Shown: positions 34,082-42,942, counted from the first letter of the stretch. The stretch is 64,000 nucleotides of DNA from Flavobacterium fragile (GCF_023634865.1 NZ_JAMLJN010000003.1:124001-188000); one strand, 5' to 3'. Numbers and translations: made by a program. Notes: generated by a model not told the origin, from the letters alone.

Positions 34082-34981
34082 TTACTTTTTTACTAATTCA
34101 AAACTTGTTTCGTTTGATTTGTTTATTTGTAAATGATAGGTTGAGGCAATTATTTGTAAGGCTACATCTAAATTATTGCTAGGAAGTTTTCCAGTGAATA
34201 ATTGTTCTGTTGCTATCGTATTTGTTTTAATGGTAACGTTATATGTGTTTTCAATATCAGTAATAATAGTTTTTAAGTTTTGATTTGTAAAACTCATTTC
34301 TATTTCATCAGAAGCCCAGTTTGGCATTGATAATGTGGTTTTTCCTTCTTTTTTAGAATCATTTTCAAAAGTAACCAACATCCCTTTTGTTAGAATAAGT
34401 TCCTGATTTTTGTATTTTACTTTTACTTTTCCTTCGTAACAGGTTACTTCAAAGGTGTTGTCTTTTGCATTTACATTAAACTGTGTTCCTAAAACGGTCA
34501 CTTTTCCTAAATTTGTATTGACTTCAAATGTTTTTCCTTTTGCCACTTTAAAATAGGCTTCACCTTTTAAATCGATAGTTCGGTTGTTTTTCCAGAAAAA
34601 AGTTTTGTATTCTATAGACGAATTTTTATTCACGATAACTTCTGAATTATCTGGTAAATTTACAGTTTGCGTAAGTTCAGTACCGTAATATTTTTCTTTA
34701 AAACTATTAACCATAAAAAAACTTAATCCCAAAGCAATAACTAAAACAGCAGCAATCCGAACGAACCAATTTTGTTGTAGTTTCACAACTTTTGTTGCTT
34801 TTTTAGTAGCAACAACGTTGCTTAACATTTTATCTTGGTCAAATGCAGGTGTTTTTAAGCGAGCTGAATTTTCTTTGATTTTTTCATACAAAGGAAAGTC
34901 CGGATTTTGTTTAAATTCGGCTAATTCTTCAGTGGTTAATTCGTTATTAAGCCATTTGGCTAGTTTGTAATCTTCGTCCAT
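34082..34981 (-). CDS. FecR-family anti-sigma factor
   Basis: I start at the ATG at 34981 (299 codons; MDEDYKLAKWLNNEL); a frame extension begins only with TTG inside the candidate -10 element. The N-terminal cytoplasmic region (1-70) would bind the sigma factor, a membrane helix follows (72-91, WFVRIAAVLVIALGLSFFMV), then the periplasmic FecR domain (about 100-205, TVNLPDNSEVIVNKNSSIEYK) and a DUF4974-like C-terminal domain (about 225-298, MSFTNQNLKTIITDIENTYN), which faces the receptor's STN domain. Together with the adjacent sigma and receptor genes it forms a cell-surface signalling relay. Confidence 0.9.
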   Translation of the reverse strand: MDEDYKLAKWLNNELTTEELAEFKQNPDFPLYEKIKENSARLKTPAFDQDKMLSNVVATKKATKVVKLQQNWFVRIAAVLVIALGLSFFMVNSFKEKYYGTELTQTVNLPDNSEVIVNKNSSIEYKTFFWKNNRTIDLKGEAYFKVAKGKTFEVNTNLGKVTVLGTQFNVNAKDNTFEVTCYEGKVKVKYKNQELILTKGMLVTFENDSKKEGKTTLSMPNWASDEIEMSFTNQNLKTIITDIENTYNVTIKTNTIATEQLFTGKLPSNNLDVALQIIASTYHLQINKSNETSFELVKK

Positions 34982-35002
34982 AATTTCTGTATTACAATAA
35001 TG

Positions 35003-35029
35003 TAACAAGTATATTGTTTTTTACCCTAC
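35003..35029 (-). promoter_or_regulatory. Candidate ECF-sigma promoter of fecR (GTAGGGT-N14-TTGTTA)
   Basis: On the minus strand GTAGGGT (35029-35023) and TTGTTA (35008-35003) are separated by exactly 14 bp. The first element overlaps the stop of the sigma gene; the fecR ATG lies 22 bp downstream. The same pair of elements with the same spacing occurs twice on the plus strand upstream of the lipoprotein gene. Confidence 0.6.
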
Positions 35030-35541
35030 TTAAAATTTTCAATTTCTTTTTTTAGTTCTATCAAAGCCAAGTGAATACGTTTTTCAACGGCTTTCACACT
35101 AATGTTTAATTCAGAGGCAATTTCGGCGTATTTTTTTCCATCAATTCGATGCATTAAAAAAGCTATTCTTTGCGTTTCGTTTATATTGTTAATAGCTTTT
35201 AATAATTTAGATTCAAATTGTTCTTGTTCTAGTATGTGTTCTGGGTTTTCGTTGGTTCTATCGATTAAAGTATTGTTCTTTTCATAGGTAAGAACTACTT
35301 TATTATGTGCAATTGCATTTAAAGAATTGTTAGTTGCAATAGTATAAATATAAGATTTTGCTTTTTCAATTGGGACATCTTTACAATTCTGCCACAGTTT
35401 TATAAAAGCTTCTTGTGTGGCATCTTCAGCCTGTTCTGTATTGCCAAATTTGTAGTAAAGATAATTTCGTAAACCTTTTGCATGGCTTTTAAAAAAAGCT
35501 GAAAAAATATTTTCTTGGCAAATTGTACTATTTTCAGGCAT
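35026..35541 (-). CDS. ECF-type RNA polymerase sigma factor (FecI-like)
   Basis: A 171-aa sigma-70 family factor. Region 2 is seen at about residues 14-75 (LRNYLYYKFGNTEQAEDATQEAFIKLW, the typical DA-x-QE-x-F-x-(K/R)-x-W), and region 4 at about 110-165 (INETQRIAFLMHRIDGKKYAEIA, then ELNISVKAVEKRIHLALIELKKEI), the helix-turn-helix that reads the -35 element. It directs RNA polymerase to a small regulon when released from the FecR protein encoded downstream. It precedes fecR by 44 bp and is divergent from two acidic lipoprotein genes. Confidence 0.92.
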   Translation of the reverse strand: MPENSTICQENIFSAFFKSHAKGLRNYLYYKFGNTEQAEDATQEAFIKLWQNCKDVPIEKAKSYIYTIATNNSLNAIAHNKVVLTYEKNNTLIDRTNENPEHILEQEQFESKLLKAINNINETQRIAFLMHRIDGKKYAEIASELNISVKAVEKRIHLALIELKKEIENFK

Positions 35542-35577
35542 CCTTGAATAAATCGCTTAAAATTAATTAAATCCTAG

Positions 35578-35604
35578 GTAGGGTTTTATAAAAATAAGTT
35601 GTTG
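35578..35604 (+). promoter_or_regulatory. Candidate ECF-sigma promoter, copy 1
   Basis: GTAGGGT at 35578-35584, 14 bp, TTGTTG at 35599-35604. It lies in the divergent region and points toward the lipoprotein genes; it is preceded by TAG, as is copy 2 (TAGGTAGGGT in both). Confidence 0.5.
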
Positions 35605-35659
35605 TATAGTTATAGCAAATATAAACATTTTTAATTTTAATCATTTTTTTAAAATTTAG

Positions 35660-35686
35660 GTAGGGTAAAATTAATTTGAATTGTTA
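35660..35686 (+). promoter_or_regulatory. Candidate ECF-sigma promoter, copy 2
   Basis: GTAGGGT at 35660-35666, 14 bp, TTGTTA at 35681-35686, 31 bp before the lipoprotein ATG at 35718. Both plus-strand copies also end in a shared AATATAAAC segment, so the whole region looks like a duplicated promoter. Confidence 0.6.
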
Positions 35687-35717
35687 TAACTAATATAAAC
35701 CCAAAAAAATAATAAAT

Positions 35718-36752
35718 ATGAAACTAAAACATTTTTTAAATTTAAGTTTAATAGGTTTGCTTTTAATGTCATGCCAAAGTGAAGAAAATGAAGTCATTCA
35801 AGATACTAGTCAAAATCTAGCAAAATCTTCACCATTAACAAATTTAATCTCTAGGGTTTCTCAAAATCCTACATCAACTGATAACGTGTTAGACAATTCA
35901 AGTTGTTTTAGCGTTGTACTTCCGGCAACTGTTATTGTTAATGGACAAAATATTGTAGTTTCAAATCAAGCGGATTATCAAACAGTTCAAGATGCAATTG
36001 ATGCATTTTCAAACGATGATGATATTGTAAATTTTGTCTATCCAATCACGGTTCAATTTCAAAATTTTACCACACTTGTAGTACAAAATTCAGATGTTTT
36101 AGATGATATTATGGATGATTGTGGTGAAGATGATGGTTTTGATGAAATAGAATGTATTAATTTCAATTTTCCAATTGTAGTTAATATCTATAACGCAAAT
36201 AATCAATTAGCTGAAACAATTTCTATTACAAATAATGTACAACTATACAATTTTTTAGAGTCGCTAGAGGATAATGAATATATAGCGATTCAATATCCAA
36301 TTTCAGTAACTAATTCAAATAATCAAACCATTGTGATATCTAATAATGACCAATTTGAAGATGTTATTGAGGATGCTATCGATGATTGTGATGATGATTC
36401 TCCTTCTTCGGGTAGTAATGGAAATTTAGCCGCAATTTTATCTAGTGGATCTTGGTATGTTTCATATTTTTATGATGATACAGATCAAACTGCGGCATAT
36501 TCAGGATATGTTTTCACTTTTACAGCAAATGGAACTACTCAAGCAATACTAAATGGCAATATTTTAAATGGTAGTTGGTCTAATTATATAGAAAGTGGTG
36601 AAGAAAAATTAGATTTAAATTATGAAGGTTTAGCCTTAGATGAGCTTGAAGATGACTGGGAAGTAGTTGAATTTACCTCTACTCAAATTAGATTAAAAGA
36701 TGTGAGTGGAGGAAATGAAGGTACAGATTATTTATACTTTACAAAAAATTAA
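35718..36752 (+). CDS. Acidic repeat lipoprotein, candidate sigma-regulon member
   Basis: A 344-aa lipoprotein (LLLMSC, Cys19). Two related modules follow: about 62-135 (CFSVVLPATVIVNGQ ending DDIMDDCGEDD) and about 147-228 (CINFNFPIVVNIYNANNQ ending DAIDDCDDD). Each pairs a Cys at the start with a Cys inside an Asp-rich end, so disulfides and cation binding are plausible. A C-terminal domain (about 240-344, GSWYVSYFYDDTDQT to DYLYFTKN) is shared with the next gene. No enzymatic motif is seen. It is divergent from the sigma gene and sits behind two candidate ECF promoters. Confidence 0.75.
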   Translation: MKLKHFLNLSLIGLLLMSCQSEENEVIQDTSQNLAKSSPLTNLISRVSQNPTSTDNVLDNSSCFSVVLPATVIVNGQNIVVSNQADYQTVQDAIDAFSNDDDIVNFVYPITVQFQNFTTLVVQNSDVLDDIMDDCGEDDGFDEIECINFNFPIVVNIYNANNQLAETISITNNVQLYNFLESLEDNEYIAIQYPISVTNSNNQTIVISNNDQFEDVIEDAIDDCDDDSPSSGSNGNLAAILSSGSWYVSYFYDDTDQTAAYSGYVFTFTANGTTQAILNGNILNGSWSNYIESGEEKLDLNYEGLALDELEDDWEVVEFTSTQIRLKDVSGGNEGTDYLYFTKN

Positions 36753-36790
36753 AAGCATTACAATAATTTATTCATTAAAAATATAACTTT

Positions 36791-37258
36791 ATGAAAAGAC
36801 TATCTTTAATTCCGTTATTATCTTTGATTTTTATGCTCAATGTAGCTTCTACCTGTTCGGATGATAATGATTCTGTAAATTCAGCAGATCCAACTCCTGT
36901 TATTAATACCGTGAACCAAGGAACTTGGCGTATTACTTTCTATGAAGATTCAGGTGTTAACGAAACAACGAATTATTCCAATTACATTTTTACATTTGGT
37001 GCAAATAGTGTTTTAACAGCGGCTAACTCTTCAACTTTTACAGGTTCTTGGTCAGTTACTCGTGATAATAGTAATGATGATACTCCAAACGACGACCTAG
37101 ATTTTAACATCTTTTTTGCTTCACCTGCTCCTGCAAGTTTTGTAGATGATTTAACAGATGATTGGAGTATTATTAGTTATGGCCCCTCTAAGATTGAGTT
37201 AGTGGATGTAAGCGGTGGTAGCGGTGGAACCGATTACCTGACTTTTGAGAAGAATTAA
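36791..37258 (+). CDS. Lipoprotein sharing the C-terminal domain of its neighbour
   Basis: A 155-aa exported protein; the signal ends at LNVASTC, a plausible though not ideal lipobox with Cys22. The rest is one domain that aligns with the last 105 residues of the upstream protein: GTWRITFYEDSG with GSWYVSYFYDDT, YSNYIFTFGAN with YSGYVFTFTAN, GSWSV with GSWSN, and VDVSGG...GTDYLTFEKN with KDVSGG...GTDYLYFTKN. The lipocalin-like layout of a 'GxW' start and regularly spaced strands is suggestive but not proven. It starts 38 bp after the upstream gene and is likely cotranscribed. Confidence 0.72.
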   Translation: MKRLSLIPLLSLIFMLNVASTCSDDNDSVNSADPTPVINTVNQGTWRITFYEDSGVNETTNYSNYIFTFGANSVLTAANSSTFTGSWSVTRDNSNDDTPNDDLDFNIFFASPAPASFVDDLTDDWSIISYGPSKIELVDVSGGSGGTDYLTFEKN

Positions 37259-37281
37259 AAAATAACCCTTTTTACCCAAAC

Positions 37282-37310
37282 AAAAAGCCAACTTTAAAGT
37301 TGGTTTTTTT
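37282..37310. terminator. Terminator of the lipoprotein operon
   Basis: CCAACTT-TA-AAGTTGG, 7-bp stem flanked by A run and T run, between convergent genes. Confidence 0.8.
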
Positions 37311-37322
37311 GTTTTCATATTA

Positions 37323-37625
37323 TTATTTTTTTATTATACTTACTGCGGTTCCTGTTACACTTACTGCAACATAATTACTTGAAGTGAGTTCAATATCAAC
37401 TTGGATACCCACAACCGCATTGGCATTTAATTTTTCTGCATTTGCTTTTATTTGTTGCATCGCTTGTTCTTTAACATCTAAAATACTTTCGCTGATTCCC
37501 GAGTAGTATTTTTGCATATTGAATGTAAATTTCATTTTTTGCACATTTACTGCAGTTCCAGAAACGATTCCCAAGTATTCCACTATTGAAAACCCTTCTA
37601 CCGAATTGGTTGTTGTTAAAATCAT
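37323..37625 (-). CDS. YbjQ / UPF0145 family protein
   Basis: A 100-aa protein of the YbjQ family. The fold starts with MILTTTNSVEGFSIVEYLGIVSG, contains the conserved helix in VKEQAMQQIKANAEKLNANAVVGI and ends in a beta strand (VAVSVTGTAV). The family was annotated as putative heavy-metal-binding but its role is unsettled; the pentameric fold is known. It is monocistronic and divergent from ffh. Confidence 0.85.
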   Translation of the reverse strand: MILTTTNSVEGFSIVEYLGIVSGTAVNVQKMKFTFNMQKYYSGISESILDVKEQAMQQIKANAEKLNANAVVGIQVDIELTSSNYVAVSVTGTAVSIIKK

Positions 37626-37748
37626 ATTTTTGATTTTTATGGTTATATCAAATATAAAACTTTTGATTATTTTTTCTCAGATCAAATGGAATATTTTCTT
37701 TTTTATTTTAATACCAACTGATTATTTTCTTCAAACTCTAAATACTAC

Positions 37749-37779
37749 TTTGCGACTTTCTAACTTTATGTTATCTTTG
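37749..37779 (+). promoter_or_regulatory. Promoter of ffh
   Basis: TTTG at 37749-37752, 19 bp, TATCTTTG at 37772-37779: a full match to the Bacteroidota sigma-A consensus, 25 bp before the ATG. Confidence 0.75.
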
Positions 37780-37804
37780 CACTTCATTAAACAAAAACAG
37801 CATT

Positions 37805-39142
37805 ATGTTTGATAATTTAAGTGATAAGTTAGATAAAGCGTTTCATATATTAAAAGGACATGGTAAAATTACCGACGTTAACGTTGCTGATACTCTTAAA
37901 GAAGTTCGTAGAGCTTTATTAGATGCCGACGTAAACTTTAAAATTGCAAAAGATTTTACCACAAGAGTAAAAGAAAAAGCAATTGGTGAAAACGTATTAA
38001 CTACATTACAGCCAGGACAATTAATGGTTAAAATCGTTAAAGACGAGTTAACCGAATTAATGGGTGGTGATGCCGCTGGAATTAACCTTTCTGGAAATCC
38101 TTCTGTGATTTTAATGTCGGGTTTACAAGGATCTGGTAAAACTACTTTTTCTGGAAAATTAGCGAACTTTTTAAAAACGAAAAAGAACAAAAAGCCTTTA
38201 TTGGTGGCTTGTGATATCTATCGTCCTGCGGCAATTAATCAGTTGCATGTAGTAGGTGGACAAATTGGTGTTGAAGTCTATTCAGAACCCGAAAATAAAA
38301 ATCCAGTTGAAATTGCTCAAAATGCGATCAAACATGCCAAGGCAAATGGTTTCAATGTAGTCATTATCGATACCGCTGGTCGTTTGGCTGTAGATGAAGA
38401 AATGATGAATGAAATCGCTAATGTTCACCAAGCCATTCAACCACAAGAAACGTTGTTTGTGGTAGATGCGATGACGGGACAAGATGCAGTAAATACAGCG
38501 AAAGCATTCAACGATAGATTAAATTTTGACGGAGTTATCTTAACGAAGTTAGATGGTGATACTCGTGGTGGAGCGGCGATTTCGATTAAGTCGGTAGTGA
38601 ATAAACCAATTAAATTCATCGGTACGGGTGAAAAAATGGAAGCTATCGACGTGTTTTATCCTTCTCGTATGGCAGATCGAATCTTGGGAATGGGAGACGT
38701 GGTTTCCTTAGTAGAACGAGCTCAAGAGCAATATGACGAAGAAGAAGCAAGAAAATTACAAAAGAAAATCGCTAAAAACGAGTTTGGTTTTGACGATTTC
38801 TTAGCGCAAATTCAACAAATCAAGAAAATGGGTAACATGAAAGATCTTGTTGGAATGATCCCAGGTGCTGGAAAAGCGTTGAAAGATGTAGAAATTCAAG
38901 ATGATGCTTTCAAACATATTGAAGCTATTATTTATTCAATGACTCCGGCAGAAAGAAGTAAGCCGTCTATCATTGATGTAAAACGCAAAACTAGAATTGC
39001 TAAAGGTTCGGGTCGAAAAATTGAAGAGGTGAACCAATTGATGAAGCAATTTGACCAAATGAGTAAAATGATGAAAATGATGCAAGGTGGTGCAGGTAAA
39101 AACCTAATGAAAGCCATGGGAGGAATGAAAGGCATGAGATAA
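37805..39142 (+). CDS. ffh: Signal recognition particle protein Ffh
   Basis: A 445-aa SRP54-type GTPase. The N domain precedes G1 (GLQGSGKTTFSGK, about residue 104), the DTAGR motif, TKLDGDTRGG and the C-terminal M domain, rich in Met (MSKMMKMMQGGAGKNLMKAMGGMKGMR), which binds signal sequences and SRP RNA. It targets nascent membrane and exported proteins to FtsY. It is followed by a terminator before folD, so the two genes are separate units. No SRP RNA gene was found nearby. Confidence 0.97.
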   Translation: MFDNLSDKLDKAFHILKGHGKITDVNVADTLKEVRRALLDADVNFKIAKDFTTRVKEKAIGENVLTTLQPGQLMVKIVKDELTELMGGDAAGINLSGNPSVILMSGLQGSGKTTFSGKLANFLKTKKNKKPLLVACDIYRPAAINQLHVVGGQIGVEVYSEPENKNPVEIAQNAIKHAKANGFNVVIIDTAGRLAVDEEMMNEIANVHQAIQPQETLFVVDAMTGQDAVNTAKAFNDRLNFDGVILTKLDGDTRGGAAISIKSVVNKPIKFIGTGEKMEAIDVFYPSRMADRILGMGDVVSLVERAQEQYDEEEARKLQKKIAKNEFGFDDFLAQIQQIKKMGNMKDLVGMIPGAGKALKDVEIQDDAFKHIEAIIYSMTPAERSKPSIIDVKRKTRIAKGSGRKIEEVNQLMKQFDQMSKMMKMMQGGAGKNLMKAMGGMKGMR

Positions 39143-39147
39143 ACTGT

Positions 39148-39175
39148 AAAGACGCGATTCCTCGCGTCTTTTTTA
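39148..39175 (+). terminator. Terminator after ffh
   Basis: AAGACGCG-ATTCCT-CGCGTCTT, 8-bp GC-rich stem, followed by a T run. Confidence 0.85.
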
Positions 39176-39214
39176 TAATATATAAATAAAACACACAACA
39201 AACAACACAACAAA

Positions 39215-40096
39215 ATGCAATTATTAGACGGAAAAAAAGTATCGGAAGATATTAAAAATGAAATCGCTGCTGAGGTAGCCCAAATGAAAGCAAAAGGAGA
39301 AAAAGTACCCCATTTGGCAGCCATTATCGTAGGAAATGATGGCGCTAGTTTAACTTATGTAGGAAGTAAAGTTAAAGCTTGTGAGCGCGTGGGTTTTGAA
39401 TCTACTTTAATTAAAATGCCAAGTACTACAACCGAAATTGAATTGTTGAAAAAAATCAAAGAATTGAACGAAAATGATGCTGTTGACGGCTTCATTGTTC
39501 AGTTGCCTTTGCCAAAACAAATCGATACCCAAAAAATCATTGAAGCGATTGATCCTAGTAAAGATGTAGATGGTTTCCATCCTGAAAATTTTGGAAAAAT
39601 GGCTTTGGACATGTCTACTTTTATTCCGGCAACACCATTCGGAATTTTAGAGTTATTAGAACGTTATAATGTGCCAACTGATGGAAAACATACCGTAGTT
39701 ATCGGAAGAAGCCATATTGTTGGTCGTCCAATGGGGATTTTAATGGGAAGAAAAGGATTCCCAGGAAATTCAACGGTAACGGTTACTCACAGTCATTCAA
39801 AAAACATCAACCAAATTACCTCTCAAGCCGATATTATCATTTCTGCTTTAGGAGTTCCTAATTTCTTAAAAGCCGAAATGGTTAAAGACGATGTAGTTGT
39901 AATCGATGTTGGTATCACTAGAGTAGAAGACGAAACTACTGAAAAAGGATACAGAATTGTAGGCGACGTTGATTTTGAAAATGTATCTAAAAAAGCTTCT
40001 TTTATTACACCAGTACCTGGGGGAGTAGGTCCTATGACGATTGCAATGTTGTTGAAAAACACCTTATTAGCAAGAGAGCAAAGAAGACATAAATAA
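39215..40096 (+). CDS. folD: Bifunctional methylenetetrahydrofolate dehydrogenase/cyclohydrolase FolD
   Basis: A 293-aa cytoplasmic enzyme of one-carbon metabolism that interconverts 5,10-methylene- and 10-formyl-tetrahydrofolate. The conserved active-site Lys and Tyr lie in [17 protein letters not shown] (about residues 48-64), followed by [11 protein letters not shown] and the Rossmann motif [16 protein letters not shown]. The family signature [16 protein letters not shown] is at the end. Length is standard. Confidence 0.97.
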   Translation: MQLLDGKKVSEDIKNEIAAEVAQMKAKGEKVPHLAAIIVGNDGASLTYVGSKVKACERVGFESTLIKMPSTTTEIELLKKIKELNENDAVDGFIVQLPLPKQIDTQKIIEAIDPSKDVDGFHPENFGKMALDMSTFIPATPFGILELLERYNVPTDGKHTVVIGRSHIVGRPMGILMGRKGFPGNSTVTVTHSHSKNINQITSQADIIISALGVPNFLKAEMVKDDVVVIDVGITRVEDETTEKGYRIVGDVDFENVSKKASFITPVPGGVGPMTIAMLLKNTLLAREQRRHK

Positions 40097-40155
40097 TTAA
40101 AAAAATAAATTCTCTATATTTCATCACAATTGTAGTTAATTAGGTATCATAGTAG

Positions 40156-40188
40156 TGAGCTCAACATTATATTGGGCTCATTTTTTGT
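40156..40188 (+). terminator. Terminator after folD
   Basis: TGAGCTCAA and TTGGGCTCA pair over 9 positions (one G.U), followed by TTTTTT. Confidence 0.75.
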
Positions 40189-40249
40189 TTTTTTTAGAAA
40201 ATTTATTTATAATTTAAAAAAAAATAAATATAATTTTTAAAAAAAATTA

Positions 40250-40257
40250 TATATTTG
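40250..40257 (+). promoter_or_regulatory. -7 box for the beta-propeller lipoprotein
   Basis: TATATTTG in an extremely AT-rich stretch (40190-40283), 26 bp before the ATG. Confidence 0.4.
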
Positions 40258-40283
40258 TTTTTTAACAAATAAATTAAGTTTTT

Positions 40284-41297
40284 ATGAAGAAAAAAATTAT
40301 CCTCTCTAGTATAGTTGCTGTATTTATTTTAAATTCATGCAGTTCTACGAAACCAGCTCCAGTTAAGTTGTCTGGTCCTCAAGTTACAGCAAGTGCGAAA
40401 GAATTAGTTCGAATAACAGATGATGTTGTAGCAGAATTTCAACCTTCTTTGTCTCCAGATGGAAAAAAATTATTATATGTAATCCGCGATGACGCAAATA
40501 ACAATTATAATAAATGGAGTATTAGATTAAAAAATGATGTTATGCTACCAGGTTTTACTCCATTAATAGGAAATAAAACGGATAGACCTTCGTGGATAGA
40601 TAATGAAAATTTTATTTTCACCTATTATGCCTCTAAACCTACTATAGCAGTTACAAGCATAAATAAATTAGGTTTAACTTATATTGGTCAAAATGCTTAT
40701 GGTGATTTTGATGCAGATGCTAGTGTTTCTCCAGATGGCAAGAAGATAGTTTTAACTACAACTTTGCAAGAGACTCGTAATATCTGTTTGGTTAATAGAG
40801 ATGGAAGTAGCTTTACAGTACTCTCTGAAGGTATTAATCCTAAATGGAGTCCGAAAGGTGATAAGTTGTTGTATACAAAATTATCAGGTGATTTTTATCA
40901 GTTATTCGAACTAGATTTGAAATCGTTCCAAAGCACACAGATTACAACTGGTGAACAGCATTCTACTAATGGTGCTTATTCCCCTGATGGAAAACATATT
41001 GTTTTTATTGGAACAAAAGATAAATTTAGTCATTTATTCGTGATGAAAGTTAATGGGACTTCTTTAACTCAAATTACAAGCGGTGACTCAAATGAGACTC
41101 AGCCTTTTTGGGGAGTAGATGGTAATATTTATTTTTCATCTACAGCTGGTGCACGTCAGCCGGATAAAGCAGTTAACAAATATTCTAATTTTTTCAATAC
41201 TACTAGAACATCTAATAGTACTATTAATCAAGAATTATCTGCATTTTCTTATCCTTACACTGATATTTGGAGAGTTCGTCCTTTAATTGTTAATTAA
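40284..41297 (+). CDS. TolB-like PD40 beta-propeller lipoprotein
   Basis: A 337-aa lipoprotein (VFILNSCSS, Cys19). Blades with PD40-type motifs are evident: FQPSLSPDGKKLLYV (about 53-67), DASVSPDGKKIVLTT (about 147-161), NPKWSPKGDKLLYT (about 190-203) and NGAYSPDGKHIVFIG (about 231-245). This is the repeat of TolB and WD40-like propellers and suggests a periplasmic or outer-membrane binding scaffold. It is not next to tolA, tolQ, tolR or pal, so a Tol-Pal role cannot be claimed. It is monocistronic with a terminator shared with prfC. Confidence 0.85.
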   Translation: MKKKIILSSIVAVFILNSCSSTKPAPVKLSGPQVTASAKELVRITDDVVAEFQPSLSPDGKKLLYVIRDDANNNYNKWSIRLKNDVMLPGFTPLIGNKTDRPSWIDNENFIFTYYASKPTIAVTSINKLGLTYIGQNAYGDFDADASVSPDGKKIVLTTTLQETRNICLVNRDGSSFTVLSEGINPKWSPKGDKLLYTKLSGDFYQLFELDLKSFQSTQITTGEQHSTNGAYSPDGKHIVFIGTKDKFSHLFVMKVNGTSLTQITSGDSNETQPFWGVDGNIYFSSTAGARQPDKAVNKYSNFFNTTRTSNSTINQELSAFSYPYTDIWRVRPLIVN

Positions 41298-41313
41298 TTA
41301 CATTCATAAAACT

Positions 41314-41343
41314 AAAAAGCCATTTCAAACGAAATGGCTTTTT
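41314..41343. terminator. Bidirectional terminator between propeller lipoprotein and prfC
   Basis: AAAAAGCCATTTC-AAAC-GAAATGGCTTTTT, a perfect 13-bp stem between convergent genes. Confidence 0.9.
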
Positions 41344-41346
41344 GTT

Positions 41347-42942
41347 TTATCTCTTTTGATAATCCGAAGTAAAGAATAATTCTACTGTAGGATATTTCTG
41401 TTGGGTCATTTGGATTGAGAAATCGCTATCGGCTAAGAAAACCAATTGGCCGTATTTATCGTGACCTAAGAATTTTTGTTTTACACGCTTGAATTCGGCA
41501 AATTCTTCGTTTTTTGGATCTTGTGGTTTTACCCAACATGCTTTAAAAGCTGGAAAGTTTTCATACGTACATTTTGCACCATATTCGTGTTCTAAACGGT
41601 ATTGAATAACTTCGTATTGTAGCGCTCCTACGGTACCTATTACTTTTCTTCCGTTCATTTCTAACGTAAATAATTGGGCAACCCCTTCGTCCATTAATTG
41701 GTCAATTCCTTTTTCTAATTGTTTTGATTTTAATGGATCTGCATTATTGATGTATCTAAAATGTTCTGGTGAGAAACTTGGAATTCCTTGGAAATTCATT
41801 ATTTCTCCTTCCGTTAAAGTATCTCCAATTTTGAAGTTACCCGTATCGTGTAATCCTACGATGTCACCAGGATAGGAAATGTCGACAATCTCTTTCTTTT
41901 CTGCAAAAAAAGCGTTTGGACTTGAAAATTTCATGTTTTTTCCGTGTCTAACGTGTAAATACGGTTTGTTTTTTTCAAATGTTCCCGAAACAATTTTAAC
42001 GAAAGCTAAACGGTCACGATGTTTTGGATCCATGTTGGCATGAATTTTAAAAACAAATCCACTGAATTTGGTTTCATCAGGTTGAACTAATCTCGTATCT
42101 GATTCTTTTGGCTTTGGTGTTGGCGCAATTTCGATGAAACAATCTAATAATTCTCGAACTCCAAAATTATTCAAAGCCGAACCAAAGAACACCGGTTGTA
42201 AATCACCAGCCAAATATTCCTCCCTGTCAAATGGTGGATATACTTCGTCTATTAATTCTAACTCTTCTCTTAATCGGTTAGCTGGTTTTTCTCCAATAAT
42301 TCCTTCTAGTTCTGGATTATTGATGTCGTTAAAAGCTATCGTTTCTTCAATATTTTTTCGACTATCACCTTCAAAAAGGTTAATGTTCTTTTCCCAAATA
42401 TTATAGATTCCTTGGAAATCGTATCCCATTCCAATAGGAAAACTTAATGGTGTTACTCGAAGTTTTAATTTTTTCTCCACTTCATCCATCAAATCGAAAG
42501 CGTCTTTACCTTCACGGTCTAATTTGTTAATGAAAACAATCATTGGAATGTTTCGCATTCTACAAACTTCCACTAATTTTTCGGTTTGTTCCTCAACCCC
42601 TTTTGCAACATCGATTACTACGATTACACTATCAACTGCAGTTAAAGTTCTAAAGGTATCTTCTGCAAAGTCTTTGTGACCAGGTGTATCTAAGATATTG
42701 ATTTTTTTATCTTTATAATTGAAAGCTAAGACAGAAGTGGCTACGGAAATTCCTCTTTGTCTTTCAATCTCCATGAAATCGGAAGTAGCACCTTTTTTAA
42801 TTTTATTACTTTTTACCGCACCCGCTTCTTGAATAGCTCCACCAAACAATAATAATTTCTCTGTTAGAGTTGTTTTACCAGCATCGGGATGGGAGATAAT
42901 TCCAAAGGTTCTTCTTCTTGCTATTTCTTCTATAAAACTCAT
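41347..42942 (-). CDS. prfC: Peptide chain release factor 3
   Basis: A 531-aa translational GTPase that recycles RF1 and RF2 after peptide release. G1 is SHPDAGKTTLTEKLL, the switch I region has RGISVATSV, G3 is DTPGHKDF and G4 is NKLD. The ERQRGIS signature and the C-terminal domains (PQDPKNEEFAEFKRVKQKFLGHDKYG) match RF3 rather than EF-G or LepA. Length is standard. A TACTTTTG box (minus strand, 42966-42959) lies 16 bp before the ATG and is divergent from the SurA operon promoter. Confidence 0.97.
   Translation of the reverse strand: MSFIEEIARRRTFGIISHPDAGKTTLTEKLLLFGGAIQEAGAVKSNKIKKGATSDFMEIERQRGISVATSVLAFNYKDKKINILDTPGHKDFAEDTFRTLTAVDSVIVVIDVAKGVEEQTEKLVEVCRMRNIPMIVFINKLDREGKDAFDLMDEVEKKLKLRVTPLSFPIGMGYDFQGIYNIWEKNINLFEGDSRKNIEETIAFNDINNPELEGIIGEKPANRLREELELIDEVYPPFDREEYLAGDLQPVFFGSALNNFGVRELLDCFIEIAPTPKPKESDTRLVQPDETKFSGFVFKIHANMDPKHRDRLAFVKIVSGTFEKNKPYLHVRHGKNMKFSSPNAFFAEKKEIVDISYPGDIVGLHDTGNFKIGDTLTEGEIMNFQGIPSFSPEHFRYINNADPLKSKQLEKGIDQLMDEGVAQLFTLEMNGRKVIGTVGALQYEVIQYRLEHEYGAKCTYENFPAFKACWVKPQDPKNEEFAEFKRVKQKFLGHDKYGQLVFLADSDFSIQMTQQKYPTVELFFTSDYQKR

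Noticed and set aside
34982-35008. TTG start of fecR at 35008
   Set aside because: The TTG is the first triplet of the candidate -10 element, so it would precede the transcript start; the ATG at 34981 begins a typical FecR N-terminus.
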